Assembly (NCBI GenBank): GCA_934771475.1
Contig: CAKVMD010000002.1
Span: forward strand, 43,807-107,806
Length of the DNA stretch: 64,000 nucleotides
Source: an uncultured Clostridia bacterium
GTDB lineage: Bacteria > Bacillota > Clostridia > Christensenellales > UBA1242
Reading direction: 5' to 3'
In this document: piece after piece, positions 7,669 to 16,297 of the stretch
Position numbering within the stretch: the first letter of the stretch is position 1
How the letters are laid out: each line of letters starts with the position of its first letter
Notes under the pieces: model-generated
Database searches by the model: none
What the model was told of the DNA's origin: nothing
The model's input: the letters and a program-made list of their open reading frames with translations, nothing else
Made by a program: the position numbers and the translations under genes

Positions 7669-9442
7669 TTTTCATACATTTTTGCCACTGCGACAAAAGC
7701 GTTCTTAAATAATTAAAGCCTTCTTCAAATGGCTCGCCGCTTTCAAGAAGACAGTTTGCCTTGTTTAAAACTTGCAAAGGTTTTTCGCTATCTCCCGCCG
7801 ACAAGAAATACTTATAATCTTCTAACGCACCCTTTTCACTTTTTAAAATTCTTCCTGCAAAAGACAACGCGCAAATCATCCCGGTTGCATATTTGTACAC
7901 ATAAAATGAACTGAAAAAGTGTCCAACCCGCGCCCATTCATACTTAATTTCGTCAATAAGCTTAACTTTCCCAAAATACTTTTTGTTGAGGTCGTAATAA
8001 GTGAAACAAACAAAATCTTTTGAAAGAGGTCTGCCACTTTCATACTCTTCATGCACTTTTGCCTCAAATTCAGCAAACATGGTTTGACGATAAATTGAGC
8101 CCTTAACCTCATCAAAAAATTTATTGTACAATGCAATCTTTTCTTCATTTGTCTGGGCGTTATTTAAAAGGTAATTCAAAAGCAAAATTTCATTTGTGGT
8201 GCTTGCAATCTCCGCCAAAAATATTGTGTATCCCGCTTTTTGACGAGGTTGAGTCTTTGACGCAAAAACTGTATGCATAGCATGACCGAGTTCGTGTGCA
8301 ATTTCAAAAACCGAGCCAATAGTTCCATTAAAGTTAAGAAGAACATAAGGATGAACGCCGTAAACTGCATTTTCATACGCCCCCGTACGCTTTCCTTGGC
8401 TTGGCATCACATCAAGCCATCTTTCTTTCACTGCCTGTTTTAAAAGTGCGACATAGTCTTCACCGAGTGGAGAAAGCGCTTTGTAAACAATTTCCATTGC
8501 CTCTTCAAAAGTGTACTTTTTCTCGTTTTTAGTTTGAATATCTGCCATATTATCAAAAATGTACATATCTTTCAGATTAAGACATTTCTTTTTTAAGTCA
8601 AAATATTTAAACAAAATGTCAAGATTTTTGTCAACTTCGGTTAAAAGTCTATCATAAACCTCTTTTGAAACCTCTTCATCTTCAAGCGCCTCATTTAATG
8701 CTGATTTATATTTTCTGATTTTAGCAAAATAGCAATCTTCTTTCACATAATTGATGTAATTGTTGGCAAGCATATTGATACTTCTTCCAAATGCGCCATT
8801 ATATTCTTTCATCGCATTTTTGCGTAGCGTCCTATCGTTTGAGCGGATGTATTCGGCATAAGACGAATGGTCGAGTTTGTGCTTTTTACCTTTGCTATCT
8901 AGTATATCGTTAAAAGTAAGGTCTGCATCACTAAAAAGTCTGCTGTTGCCAGAAAAACCGCCAAGGAAACTCATCCCTGACAAAAGCTTTTCTTCTTTTT
9001 TAGATAGCATATGGCTTTTTTCGCGCTTGATTGCTTCAAAGGAGCGCGAATAATCTTTAAAATCTTTGTCTCTGATTATGCTGTCTAAAAGTTTGTCAGA
9101 AAGTTCATGAAGTTCACTTGATACAAACGAAGTTTCTTCCGACAATTTTTGATATGCCATAGAAAGAAGTTCGTCTTTTTGCTGTTCTTCACTATTGCCT
9201 AAATCTTCATCACACTTTAAAGCGCAATAAAGAAAAATTGGTTCTAATTTCTCTTCAAATTCTTTATTTAGGTTAAGATAAGATAAAATTCTCTTTTTGT
9301 TGTTTAGTTTTCCTTCAAATTTTTTAACCGCTTCTGTATAATCTTCCATTGCTTTCAGTGCGGATAAAAATTCTTCTTCGCCTTTGCAAAGCGGAGATAA
9401 ATCCCACTTATATTTTTCATCTATTTCATTTCTCTTTTTCAT
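7664..9442 (-). CDS. pepF: Oligoendopeptidase F (M3 metallopeptidase)
   Basis: A 592-residue zinc metallopeptidase that cuts oligopeptides in the cytoplasm. The N-terminal half is the helical PepF domain (starting about WDLSPLCKGEEEF); the zinc motif HELGHAMH is followed about 25 residues later by the Glu ligand in FLAEIASTTNEI, and the C-terminal KYATGMICALSFA stretch is typical of the family. Length agrees with PepF. The start at 9442 has an AAGGAGTT-type site. It is a single gene, converging on the XRE membrane regulator; the 3' side is the T-rich tract. Family assignment is secure. Confidence 0.95.
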   Translation of the reverse strand: MKKRNEIDEKYKWDLSPLCKGEEEFLSALKAMEDYTEAVKKFEGKLNNKKRILSYLNLNKEFEEKLEPIFLYCALKCDEDLGNSEEQQKDELLSMAYQKLSEETSFVSSELHELSDKLLDSIIRDKDFKDYSRSFEAIKREKSHMLSKKEEKLLSGMSFLGGFSGNSRLFSDADLTFNDILDSKGKKHKLDHSSYAEYIRSNDRTLRKNAMKEYNGAFGRSINMLANNYINYVKEDCYFAKIRKYKSALNEALEDEEVSKEVYDRLLTEVDKNLDILFKYFDLKKKCLNLKDMYIFDNMADIQTKNEKKYTFEEAMEIVYKALSPLGEDYVALLKQAVKERWLDVMPSQGKRTGAYENAVYGVHPYVLLNFNGTIGSVFEIAHELGHAMHTVFASKTQPRQKAGYTIFLAEIASTTNEILLLNYLLNNAQTNEEKIALYNKFFDEVKGSIYRQTMFAEFEAKVHEEYESGRPLSKDFVCFTYYDLNKKYFGKVKLIDEIKYEWARVGHFFSSFYVYKYATGMICALSFAGRILKSEKGALEDYKYFLSAGDSEKPLQVLNKANCLLESGEPFEEGFNYLRTLLSQWQKCMKK

Positions 9443-9488
9443 ATTTAACTCCTTTATATATTTTAGTAAAATTCTAAAAATTTTACAA

Positions 9489-9523
9489 CAAAAAAGACCA
9501 ACTTTTAAAATTTGGTCTTCTTA
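9489..9523 (-). terminator. Terminator of the pseudouridine synthase/methyltransferase pair
   Basis: AAGACCAA pairs with TTGGTCTT; read on the minus strand it is followed by six T. It lies about 80 bases past the stop at 9602. Confidence 0.7.
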
Positions 9524-9601
9524 TAACTCAAATATTTATCTTGTGCTTGCAAATTTCGGGTCGCAAAAGACATTTTCAGTTGCCCGCCGAAAAACTTGCT
9601 A

Positions 9602-10300
9602 TTATCTTAAAAAATATTTATCCATAAAAAACTTGTTCCATGGAGATTTTGCGGTGTCAGGAGCACAAGCAAAGGTCATTTTTTGCTTTGTTACTGGATG
9701 CAAAAATTCAAGTCTACCAGCCCATAGACCAAGATTTGTAGACGCAGAAGTTTTATCTTTGCCATATTTGTTGTCTCCCACAAGTGGACAATTTATCCCC
9801 GCAAACTGAACTCTAATTTGATGGCTTCTTCCGGTGATAAGTTTAACTTCCACAAGCGCCATGTCCTCGCAAGTTTGCAAAACCTTATAAGAGAGTTTTG
9901 CCTCTTTAACCCCACTCTCGCTTCTTGGAGCAATTCTCACAATGTTATTTCTCTCGTCTTTCTTTAAATAATGACAAAGAGTGTCAGATTTAAGTTGAGG
10001 AGTTTTAGTTGTAACCGCATAATAAGTTTTTTGCATTTGTCCATTTTTTATTTGTTCGCTTAATCTGCTAGCGCCCTTTGAGGTCTTAGCAAACACCATT
10101 ATTCCTCCCGTAGGGCGGTCAAGTCTGTGAACCAAACCTACAAAAGCCTCGCCTTCTTTGTTATACTTTTCCTTAATATATTCCTTTACCATTGTAAGCA
10201 TATCTTTGTCCCCCGATGCATCCTCCTGAGAAGGAACATTTTGCGGTTTCACAACAACTATACAATGATTATCCTCATACAAAACAGTTAATTTTCCCAT
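9602..10300 (-). CDS. RluA-family RNA pseudouridine synthase
   Basis: A 232-residue RluA/RluD-type synthase that isomerises uridine to pseudouridine in rRNA or tRNA. The catalytic motif is HRLDRPTGG with the active Asp, preceded by the N-terminal VLYEDNHCIVVVKP strand, and the C-terminal GRSHQIRVQF motif is intact. There is no N-terminal S4 domain (RluD has one), so the target RNA is not clear and no rlu letter is given. It starts inside the end of the methyltransferase gene (13-base overlap at 10288-10300), so the two are translationally coupled and probably both act on RNA. Confidence 0.92.
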   Translation of the reverse strand: MGKLTVLYEDNHCIVVVKPQNVPSQEDASGDKDMLTMVKEYIKEKYNKEGEAFVGLVHRLDRPTGGIMVFAKTSKGASRLSEQIKNGQMQKTYYAVTTKTPQLKSDTLCHYLKKDERNNIVRIAPRSESGVKEAKLSYKVLQTCEDMALVEVKLITGRSHQIRVQFAGINCPLVGDNKYGKDKTSASTNLGLWAGRLEFLHPVTKQKMTFACAPDTAKSPWNKFFMDKYFLR

Positions 10301-11139
10301 ATTTTAATACCTCTTGCCCCGCATGGAAGCACAATTTTTTCTTCTGTTGGAAGTCCAATTTCGTCTGCGTCAATTCCGCCCTCACCAAACACAAGCATTA
10401 GCAAGTTTGAAAGCACGCTAGCTTGAAGCCCAGTCGTATAAGACGAAATAAGCACAAAAAGTGGATTGTCCGACAAAACCTCTTTTGTGAGAGCAATGAA
10501 ATCATAAAGATTGTCTTCCAGTTTCCACATCTCGCCATTTGTTCCTCTACCATACGATGGTGGGTCCATAATTATCGCGTCATAAGTGTTACCTCTTCTT
10601 TTTTCACGCTCTATAAACTTTTTGCAATCATCAACAATATAACGAATGGTGGTTATGCCATTTAATTTTGCATTTTCTTTGGCTCTTTCAACCATTCCCT
10701 TACTCGCGTCAATATGGGTTACCTTTGCGCCCGCGCTTGCACAAACAACGCTTGCACCACCCGTGTAAGCAAAAAGATTTAACACTTTAATCTCTCTGCC
10801 AGCGCCTTTGATTGCATTTATCATGTCATTCCAGTTCACTGCTTGCTCTGGGAAAAGCCCAGTATGCTTGAACCCCATAGGTTTAAGCGAAAAGGTTAGA
10901 TTTCGCCACTTAATGTTCCACTCTTCGGGCATTTTATGCAAGAAATTCCAAGCCCCGCCCCCAGTCGAAGAGCGCTTATAATGAGCGTCAAGCCCTTTAA
11001 ACTTTGACAAATCACTTTTTGCTTTCCAAATTACTTGTGGGTCTGGACGCAAAAGCGTATATTCGCCCCATTTTTCAAGTTTTTCACCATTTCCAGTTGC
11101 TATAACCTTGTAGTCAACCCAATCGTTTGCTATTTTCAT
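10288..11139 (-). CDS. Class I SAM-dependent methyltransferase, probably rRNA-directed (COG1092-like)
   Basis: A 283-residue methyltransferase with a Rossmann fold. The SAM motif I is LNLFAYTGGASVVCASAGA, the acidic residue of motif II is HIDASKG, and the catalytic-type motif IV is DPPSYGRG. This pattern belongs to the RlmI/RlmK-like group that methylates rRNA bases, though the PUA domain found in RlmI is not evident. The open frame extends to 11196, but AGGAAGGG precedes the ATG at 11139, giving MKIANDWVDY. It is the first gene of a pair with the pseudouridine synthase. The exact base modified cannot be told from sequence alone. Confidence 0.85.
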   Translation of the reverse strand: MKIANDWVDYKVIATGNGEKLEKWGEYTLLRPDPQVIWKAKSDLSKFKGLDAHYKRSSTGGGAWNFLHKMPEEWNIKWRNLTFSLKPMGFKHTGLFPEQAVNWNDMINAIKGAGREIKVLNLFAYTGGASVVCASAGAKVTHIDASKGMVERAKENAKLNGITTIRYIVDDCKKFIEREKRRGNTYDAIIMDPPSYGRGTNGEMWKLEDNLYDFIALTKEVLSDNPLFVLISSYTTGLQASVLSNLLMLVFGEGGIDADEIGLPTEEKIVLPCGARGIKIWEN

Positions 11140-11265
11140 AATTAGCACCCTTCCTCTTACTGCCAGTCTAAAAAATTCAAATTTCTTTCTATACAATTAT
11201 ACATGCAATTCTTCAAAAGTCAAAATAAAATTTGATATTGCCCAAAATTGCTTTTAAATATCAAT

Positions 11266-11300
11266 AAAATAGAGAATGTAATGTTTACATTCTCTATTTA
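11266..11300 (-). terminator. ileS terminator
   Basis: A perfect inverted repeat: AATAGAGAATGTAA pairs with TTTACATTCTCTATT around a two-base centre, 50 bases after the ileS stop. Confidence 0.75.
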
Positions 11301-11347
11301 TTTTCAACAAATTGTCAATATTTTATTTGTTTTAATCTCAGTGAGGC

Positions 11348-14300
11348 TTATTTAGCAAGAGTTACTTTCACGCTTCCTTCACCCATTTCAACGTCTTTTG
11401 AAATGACAGGATTTGAAAGTGAAGGCTTAATTTCCTTAATCAATACTTCTTGCATGATTTTATCCTTGAATTTATCGAGTACTTTTTGAAGATGAGCGTC
11501 ATTTGTTTCAAAAGATGCCTCAATTCTGTCTTCAATCAAGAAATCTGCTTCTTTTCTTAACACTTGAAGTCCTCTTACAAATTCGCGATATTCGCCTTCC
11601 ATAATAAGTTCTTCGTCAAGGGTTACATCAAGCACAACGGTATTTCCATTCTCGTGAGCAATGACATAATCGCCTTTTGGCTTCTTTTCAAGATTGAAAA
11701 GTTCACTATCAAGGTCGGTAAACTTACCAACGCTAACCTTTCCATTATGGTAGCCTTCCATAACAAGTTTATTTTCCTCGTCAGAAAGGTGTGCAAGAGT
11801 CTCTTTAAGGGCTTGTACCTCGCCTTTAAGAACTGCACCTGCTTTTTTGAAGTTTACTGAAAGATATTCATCATTGAAACGACTTTCATCCTTGACAACT
11901 TCAAGATTTTTGATATTGAGTTCTTCTTTGATAATACTGCCAAACTCGTCAAGAACGCGGTGAGCAAACTCGTCCCCAGTAACATACATAGTGCGAAGAG
12001 GTTGCTTAACCTTTATTTGATTTTCATTTCTGAGACGCTGAGCAATAGACATCACATCTCTTGCTTTTTCAGTGTAAGCGAGAATGTTTTCAAAGTGAAG
12101 AGGATAAATTTCTTTTGGATAGCCCGCAAGCATAACGCATTCGGCCTCGCCAGGCTCAATTTCTCGGACAAGATTTTGCCAAATATGTTCACAAACAAAA
12201 GGAATTATTGGAGTCATTATGCTAGCGCAAGACTTAATTGCATAGTAGAGGCACCAATAGGCGGTCATTTGGTCGCGCTTATTTTCGCTTTTCCAAAATC
12301 TCTTTCTGTTTGAACGGATATAGAAGTTTGAAAGGTCATCAACAAGTTTTTCAAAGTCTTTTACAACAAGATATGCTTTGTCCTCACCAAAATTTAGGTC
12401 GCTATCTTTGATAAATTTGTTTACGCTTTCAATAAGCCACTTATCAGCGACTTGAAGGTCTGTTTCCTCTGGCTTAAAATTCACAATGTCTGGGTTGTCG
12501 ATGCAAGCGTAAGTGTTAAAGAATGTGTAAACATTCCAAAACGCCAAAAGTTTTCTTCTTGCTTCATCAGTGAGCGTAAATCCGAAACGCATATCATTGG
12601 TTGGGCTAGAAGATGAGAACAGATATCGAACCACATCAGCGCCCACATTGTCGGCAACCTTATCTGCTTCGAGAGTGTTTCCACCGCTCTTATGGAACTC
12701 ACCACCCTTTTCATCTTTAACATATTGATAAGTGCACACTTTTTTATATGGCGCTTTGCCAGTGAGAACTACGCTCATAATGAGAAGAGAGTAGAACCAT
12801 AGTTTAATTTGTTCAATCATTTCACAAACATAATCGCTTGGGAAATTGTTTTCAAAGAATTTTTTATCGGTGAAGTATTTTTTAGTGCTAAATGGGGTGA
12901 TACCTGCGTCAAGCCAAACATCCCCGACTTCGGGAACACGAGAAATCTCCGCTCCGCAATCACATTTTATTTTGATTTCATCAATCCAAGGTTTATGAAT
13001 ATTTGGAAGGGCGTCAACCATTTCAGGATGAACCGCTTTTGCCTTCAATTCTTCTTTTGAGCCAATCACATGAACTTTTCCACATTTTTCGCAAACATAA
13101 AATGGAAGTGGAAGTCCATAAAATCTTGAACGAGAGATATTCCAATCGCCCATATTTTCAAGCCAGTCAATCATACGCTTTTTAGCGTAAGCAGGTTTAA
13201 ACTCGACATCTTCGATAGCTTTTAAAGCGAGTGGACGAATTTCATCAATTTTTATAAACCATGCAGAGATAAGTTTGTAAACAAGGTCAGTTTTGCAACG
13301 CCAGCAGAATGGATAACTATGTTTATACTTATGAGCGTACAAAAGTTTTCCATCATTTTGAAGCCTATCTACAACCATTTGTACAACATCTGTTGTTTTC
13401 TTTCCCGCGAGAAAGCCTGTTGAATCAAGCATTACGCCCTGCTCGTTTATTGGGCAAATTTCAGGTAAGGAAAGGGTTTGCCCCAGTTCAAAATCTTCCG
13501 CGCCACAACCAGGAGCAATGTGAACCACGCAACTTCCCTCTGCATTATCAACCATATCCCATGCAACAACCTTATGTGCAAAATTTTGCATTTCAAGTTC
13601 TGGGAAGCAAGTTTCGTATTCGAGCCCAACAAGGTCGACACCTTTCATCTCTTTTAAAACTTTTGCGTCCCCTTTTAAAACGCACAATCTATCTTTACCA
13701 AGAACAAGTTTTTCGCCATTAAAATCCACCAAAACATAGGTAAAATCAGGGTTCACCGCAAGCGCAACATTGGCAGAAAGTGTCCAAGGAGTGGTTGTCC
13801 ATGCAACAATTTTGAAGTCTTGCCCTTTCACTGGGAATTTGGCAAAAATCGCAGTATGCTCCACTTCATGATATGATGAACTTATTTCATGCTCTGAAAG
13901 ACTGGTTCCGCAACGAGGGCACCAAGCCATAGGGCGATTTTTCTTTACTATCCACCCCTTTTCATCGCATTTTTTGAGAAAATGCCAAATTGAAGTGATA
14001 TTTTCATCAGTGTTTGTCAGATAACTATGGTCCCAATCCATCCATTGCCCCATACGGATAGATTGATTTGTAATTTCGTTAGCAAAATAGTTCACTCTTT
14101 CCATACACTTATTAGTGAACTTATCAATTCCATACTGTGCAATTTCAGGTTTTCCGTTAAGTCCAAGTTCCTTTTCGACATTGACTTCAACCCAAAGACC
14201 TTGTCCATCAAAACCATTTTGATACATACAGTCTTTTCCCTTTAAAGCGTTGTAACGAATGGTGAGGTCTTTAAGCGTTCTTCCCCAAAAGTGGTGAATA

Positions 14301-14464
14301 CCAAGCCTATTATTTGCTGTTGCAGGCCCATCCAGGAACTTAAACCTTTCATGCCCTTCATTCTTTTTGACTAATTTATGAAAACAATCGTTTTCTTTCC
14401 AAAAATTGAGCACATTATGCTCTAACTCAACAAAATTTGGCATTGCTTGTTCTTTTTTCATCAT
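11348..14464 (-). CDS. ileS: Isoleucyl-tRNA synthetase
   Basis: About 1038 residues; charges tRNA-Ile. It has the class I catalytic core, a long CP1 editing insertion with the WTTTPWTL motif (about residue 230), zinc-type pairs such as WCPRCG and FCWRCK, and a C-terminal anticodon-binding domain. Signature motifs are unusual: where HIGH is expected there is GIHHFWGRT, and the KMSKS loop reads EFHKSGGN (about residue 597 counting from 14482). I take this as a divergent IleS subtype, not a defect, since the rest is well kept. The T-box upstream with an AUC specifier supports isoleucine specificity independently. AAGGAG precedes two adjacent ATGs (14464 and 14461); the frame itself opens slightly earlier with TTG. 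Confidence 0.93.
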   Translation of the reverse strand: MMKKEQAMPNFVELEHNVLNFWKENDCFHKLVKKNEGHERFKFLDGPATANNRLGIHHFWGRTLKDLTIRYNALKGKDCMYQNGFDGQGLWVEVNVEKELGLNGKPEIAQYGIDKFTNKCMERVNYFANEITNQSIRMGQWMDWDHSYLTNTDENITSIWHFLKKCDEKGWIVKKNRPMAWCPRCGTSLSEHEISSSYHEVEHTAIFAKFPVKGQDFKIVAWTTTPWTLSANVALAVNPDFTYVLVDFNGEKLVLGKDRLCVLKGDAKVLKEMKGVDLVGLEYETCFPELEMQNFAHKVVAWDMVDNAEGSCVVHIAPGCGAEDFELGQTLSLPEICPINEQGVMLDSTGFLAGKKTTDVVQMVVDRLQNDGKLLYAHKYKHSYPFCWRCKTDLVYKLISAWFIKIDEIRPLALKAIEDVEFKPAYAKKRMIDWLENMGDWNISRSRFYGLPLPFYVCEKCGKVHVIGSKEELKAKAVHPEMVDALPNIHKPWIDEIKIKCDCGAEISRVPEVGDVWLDAGITPFSTKKYFTDKKFFENNFPSDYVCEMIEQIKLWFYSLLIMSVVLTGKAPYKKVCTYQYVKDEKGGEFHKSGGNTLEADKVADNVGADVVRYLFSSSSPTNDMRFGFTLTDEARRKLLAFWNVYTFFNTYACIDNPDIVNFKPEETDLQVADKWLIESVNKFIKDSDLNFGEDKAYLVVKDFEKLVDDLSNFYIRSNRKRFWKSENKRDQMTAYWCLYYAIKSCASIMTPIIPFVCEHIWQNLVREIEPGEAECVMLAGYPKEIYPLHFENILAYTEKARDVMSIAQRLRNENQIKVKQPLRTMYVTGDEFAHRVLDEFGSIIKEELNIKNLEVVKDESRFNDEYLSVNFKKAGAVLKGEVQALKETLAHLSDEENKLVMEGYHNGKVSVGKFTDLDSELFNLEKKPKGDYVIAHENGNTVVLDVTLDEELIMEGEYREFVRGLQVLRKEADFLIEDRIEASFETNDAHLQKVLDKFKDKIMQEVLIKEIKPSLSNPVISKDVEMGEGSVKVTLAK

Positions 14465-14479
14465 TTTTCTCCTTTTAAA

Positions 14480-14524
14480 CAAAAAATCACACCAAGTTAC
14501 AAGAAAACCTAGTGCGATTTTTAA
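14480..14524 (-). terminator. T-box attenuator terminator of ileS
   Basis: AAATCGCACTAGG pairs with CTTGGTGTGATTT followed by T-rich sequence, ending about 15 bases before the ileS start. It would form when tRNA-Ile is charged. Confidence 0.8.
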
Positions 14525-14717
14525 TAAACCACTTGTAAACTTCTAGCAGGCTAGCACCCACCTCTTCTATAACGGGAAGTCCCGACTTATGTTACTATTA
14601 TTTCACAAAAGTAGCTCCAAAAGTGATAACCTTTTCCTTTCTTTTATTGCCTTGCACCAAACGGCAACTCTCTGTAAAATATTTGAAAAGGTGTTGTCTT
14701 TTATCCACGCTTTTTAT
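14480..14717 (-). promoter_or_regulatory. T-box riboswitch, isoleucine (AUC specifier)
   Basis: Read on the minus strand, the leader contains the conserved Stem I distal sequence CAGAGAGTTGCC with GGTGCAAGGCAA (about 14648-14675), a Stem I helix ACCTTTTC/GAAAAGGT, then ATC at 14625-14627 followed by ACTTTTGGAGC, the usual context of a specifier codon. A T-box-like GAGGTGGGTGCTAG lies at 14551-14564, followed by the terminator hairpin. Uncharged tRNA-Ile should pair with AUC and stabilise the antiterminator so that ileS is transcribed when isoleucine is short. The T-box bulge is a variant of the common AGGGTGGNACCGCG. Confidence 0.92.
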
Positions 14718-14723
14718 GCAGTT

Positions 14724-14752
14724 ATTTTAAATATTATTTTTTATTTTGTCAA
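14724..14752 (-). promoter_or_regulatory. Promoter of the ileS T-box transcript
   Basis: TTGACA (14747-14752), a 17-base spacer and TAAAAT (14724-14729) on the minus strand, placing the start near 14717, just before T-box Stem I. Confidence 0.8.
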
Positions 14753-14780
14753 GCATTTTTAATCTTTAACAAAAGTTAAA

Positions 14781-15038
14781 TTATTTTTTAGCCTCTTCGG
14801 CTTTCTTTAAAATTTTTTTAATCTTTGCTCTACAATGTTTAAAGGCCTTTTCAAGGGAGCCTTCGCCGTAGAAAATCTTATAACTTTCGCCATAAGTGAA
14901 CATTTTGTTAAACTCTTCTTCAAGGCTTGTTAAAAGTTTTTCTATATCTTTATTGTCGCATTTGACAGAGCACGCTTTTTCTCTTCCGCCGTCTAGCCAA
15001 ATATATATATCTTTGACACAATTCTTTTTCTTTTCCAT
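14781..15038 (-). CDS. Small hypothetical protein coupled to HEPN-CBS gene
   Basis: An 85-residue Lys/Glu-rich soluble protein of no family I know. It begins MEKKKNCVKDIYIWLDGG, has a middle helix (KDIEKLLTSLEEEFNKMF) and ends in a basic helix with an AKIKKILKKAEEAKK tail. Its ribosome binding site (TTAGGA) overlaps the stop codon TAG of the upstream HEPN-CBS gene, so it is almost certainly translated with it. The pairing of a HEPN-containing protein with a small coupled partner can suggest a toxin-antitoxin or regulator-effector relationship, but nothing in this protein itself proves that. Confidence 0.7.
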   Translation of the reverse strand: MEKKKNCVKDIYIWLDGGREKACSVKCDNKDIEKLLTSLEEEFNKMFTYGESYKIFYGEGSLEKAFKHCRAKIKKILKKAEEAKK

Positions 15039-15044
15039 AATATC

Positions 15045-15776
15045 CTAATAATTTTCTATGACATTTTGTGCCTCAACAATATTTGATGAGGTCATTATGC
15101 CGATAGGCAATTCATTAGTTGTCCCCCTTTTAGTAAACAAGATTGCAAGCAATTTGTGATTGCTGTTAAACTCTTCAAGCGCATCTTCCACTGTGCAATC
15201 TTCTTTCTTTACGCAATAATAGTTCGTGTTTTCAATGGAAGAAAGCATATCTTCAATTTGGACATTATCCAAAAATGTCATTGGCTTTCCGCCAGAAAGC
15301 AAATATTGTCCCATGGAATTGATTATTTTTTGTCCATTTGCAACTCCAATAAGCGCGCCGTTTTTATATACTGGCAAGTTTGAATATCCGCTAGACGACA
15401 TGAGCATAATAACATCTCTCATGCTTTTGTCGGCCGGAACCGTCAAAACATCCCTTATCGCTATGCTGTCAAGAGCGCGTGGAGGCGTGGTTATTAATTT
15501 TTCGATATGCTCTATGTTTTCAACCACGGAATTGTGAGGTTCGGCAATAACAAAATCTTCGTTATTATTGTGAACTATCGCATTTCTTAATCTTCCATAA
15601 TCAATAAGGTCATCTTCGTATTTACGCACAGTATAATTTAGCGATGCAGTTTTTCTTATAAGGTCTGAAAAACCCATTGAACGGTGAAAATCATATCTTC
15701 GTTTGAGAGCATAGTCTATGTTATTATATGCATCCAAGAAGCGTTTTGAGTTGTTGAATAATTCCCTATCCTCCAT
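15045..15776 (-). CDS. HEPN-like domain fused to paired CBS domains
   Basis: 243 residues. Residues about 1-95 are helical and contain GRLRNAIVHN, in which Arg64 and His69 make the R-x4-H motif of HEPN domains (often RNA-cutting or RNA-binding). Residues about 100-243 are two CBS repeats (a Bateman module): first IRDVLTVPADKSMRDVIMLM with YSNLPVYKNGALIGVANGQK, second around YYCVKKEDCTVEDALEEF. CBS pairs bind adenine nucleotides such as AMP, ATP or c-di-AMP, so this may be a nucleotide-gated HEPN protein in the cytoplasm. A GGGGAAGG site precedes the ATG. It leads a two-gene operon with the 85-residue protein. Domain calls are good; function is inferred. Confidence 0.8.
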   Translation of the reverse strand: MEDRELFNNSKRFLDAYNNIDYALKRRYDFHRSMGFSDLIRKTASLNYTVRKYEDDLIDYGRLRNAIVHNNNEDFVIAEPHNSVVENIEHIEKLITTPPRALDSIAIRDVLTVPADKSMRDVIMLMSSSGYSNLPVYKNGALIGVANGQKIINSMGQYLLSGGKPMTFLDNVQIEDMLSSIENTNYYCVKKEDCTVEDALEEFNSNHKLLAILFTKRGTTNELPIGIMTSSNIVEAQNVIENY

Positions 15777-15918
15777 ACCTTCCCCTTTTAAACATATTTA
15801 TTATAACATATTTGCCCTTGCAATTAAAACGATTTTGCGCCTCCACAAGTGGTTTTAAAAAGAAAATATTGATTTAACAAAATTTTACACTTTATTTTAA
15901 GAAATTCTCATTTTTTTA

Positions 15919-15947
15919 TTGCAAAATTATTATTTTTTTGCTAGAAT
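15919..15947 (+). promoter_or_regulatory. Promoter of the SRP RNA gene
   Basis: TTGCAA (15919-15924), 17-base spacer, TAGAAT (15942-15947). The expected start is about 15954, exactly where the closing helix of the RNA begins. Confidence 0.8.
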
Positions 15948-15953
15948 AATTAA

Positions 15954-16222
15954 ACCGAGCTAGACGGAGAGTTAGCGGTGCTCTGTTACCCACAATCCGC
16001 TATAGTGGGGTTGAATGCTTTTAGCGGTTTAATTTTTGTAAATATGTGCATGATTTTATCGTGATGAAATTAAGGTCTTATGCAATCAAAATCTTTGAAT
16101 CGTGTCAGGACCTGACGGTAGCATCACTAAGAGGACACTTTGGTGTGCCATGAGGTAACTTTGGTGGAGCGATAAAAGCGTGAGGCAGTTATGAACTTTT
16201 TATCAATAAAAGATGCTCGGTG
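15954..16222 (+). ncRNA. ffs: Signal recognition particle RNA, large bacterial type with Alu domain
   Basis: The 5' part (GAGCTAGACGGAGAG, then TAGCGGTGCTCTGTTACCC and AATCCGCTATAG) matches the Alu domain of Bacillus/Clostridium-type SRP RNA. The S-domain core at 16102-16127 reads GTCAGGACCTGACGGTAGCA, equivalent to the usual GUCAGGUCCGGAAGGAAGCA, with a UGAC (URRC class) apical tetraloop in place of GGAA. ACCGAGC at 15954 pairs with GCTCGGT at 16215-16221, closing the molecule. The RNA binds Ffh and targets nascent membrane and secreted proteins. Promoter and terminator flank it correctly. Confidence 0.93.
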
Positions 16223-16253
16223 CGTCTATTACAAGCGTTTGCTTGAATAAATA

Positions 16254-16288
16254 AAAAAATTCACTAGGATTTCCTAGTGGATTTTTTG
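16254..16288 (+). terminator. SRP RNA terminator
   Basis: AAAAAATTCACTAGG pairs with CCTAGTGGATTTTTT around a four-base loop; about 30 bases past the mature 3' end. Confidence 0.85.
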
Positions 16289-16297
16289 TTTGGTGAG

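Noticed and set aside
13309..13722. 137-codon plus-strand frame
   Set aside because: Lies antisense inside ileS and has no family character.
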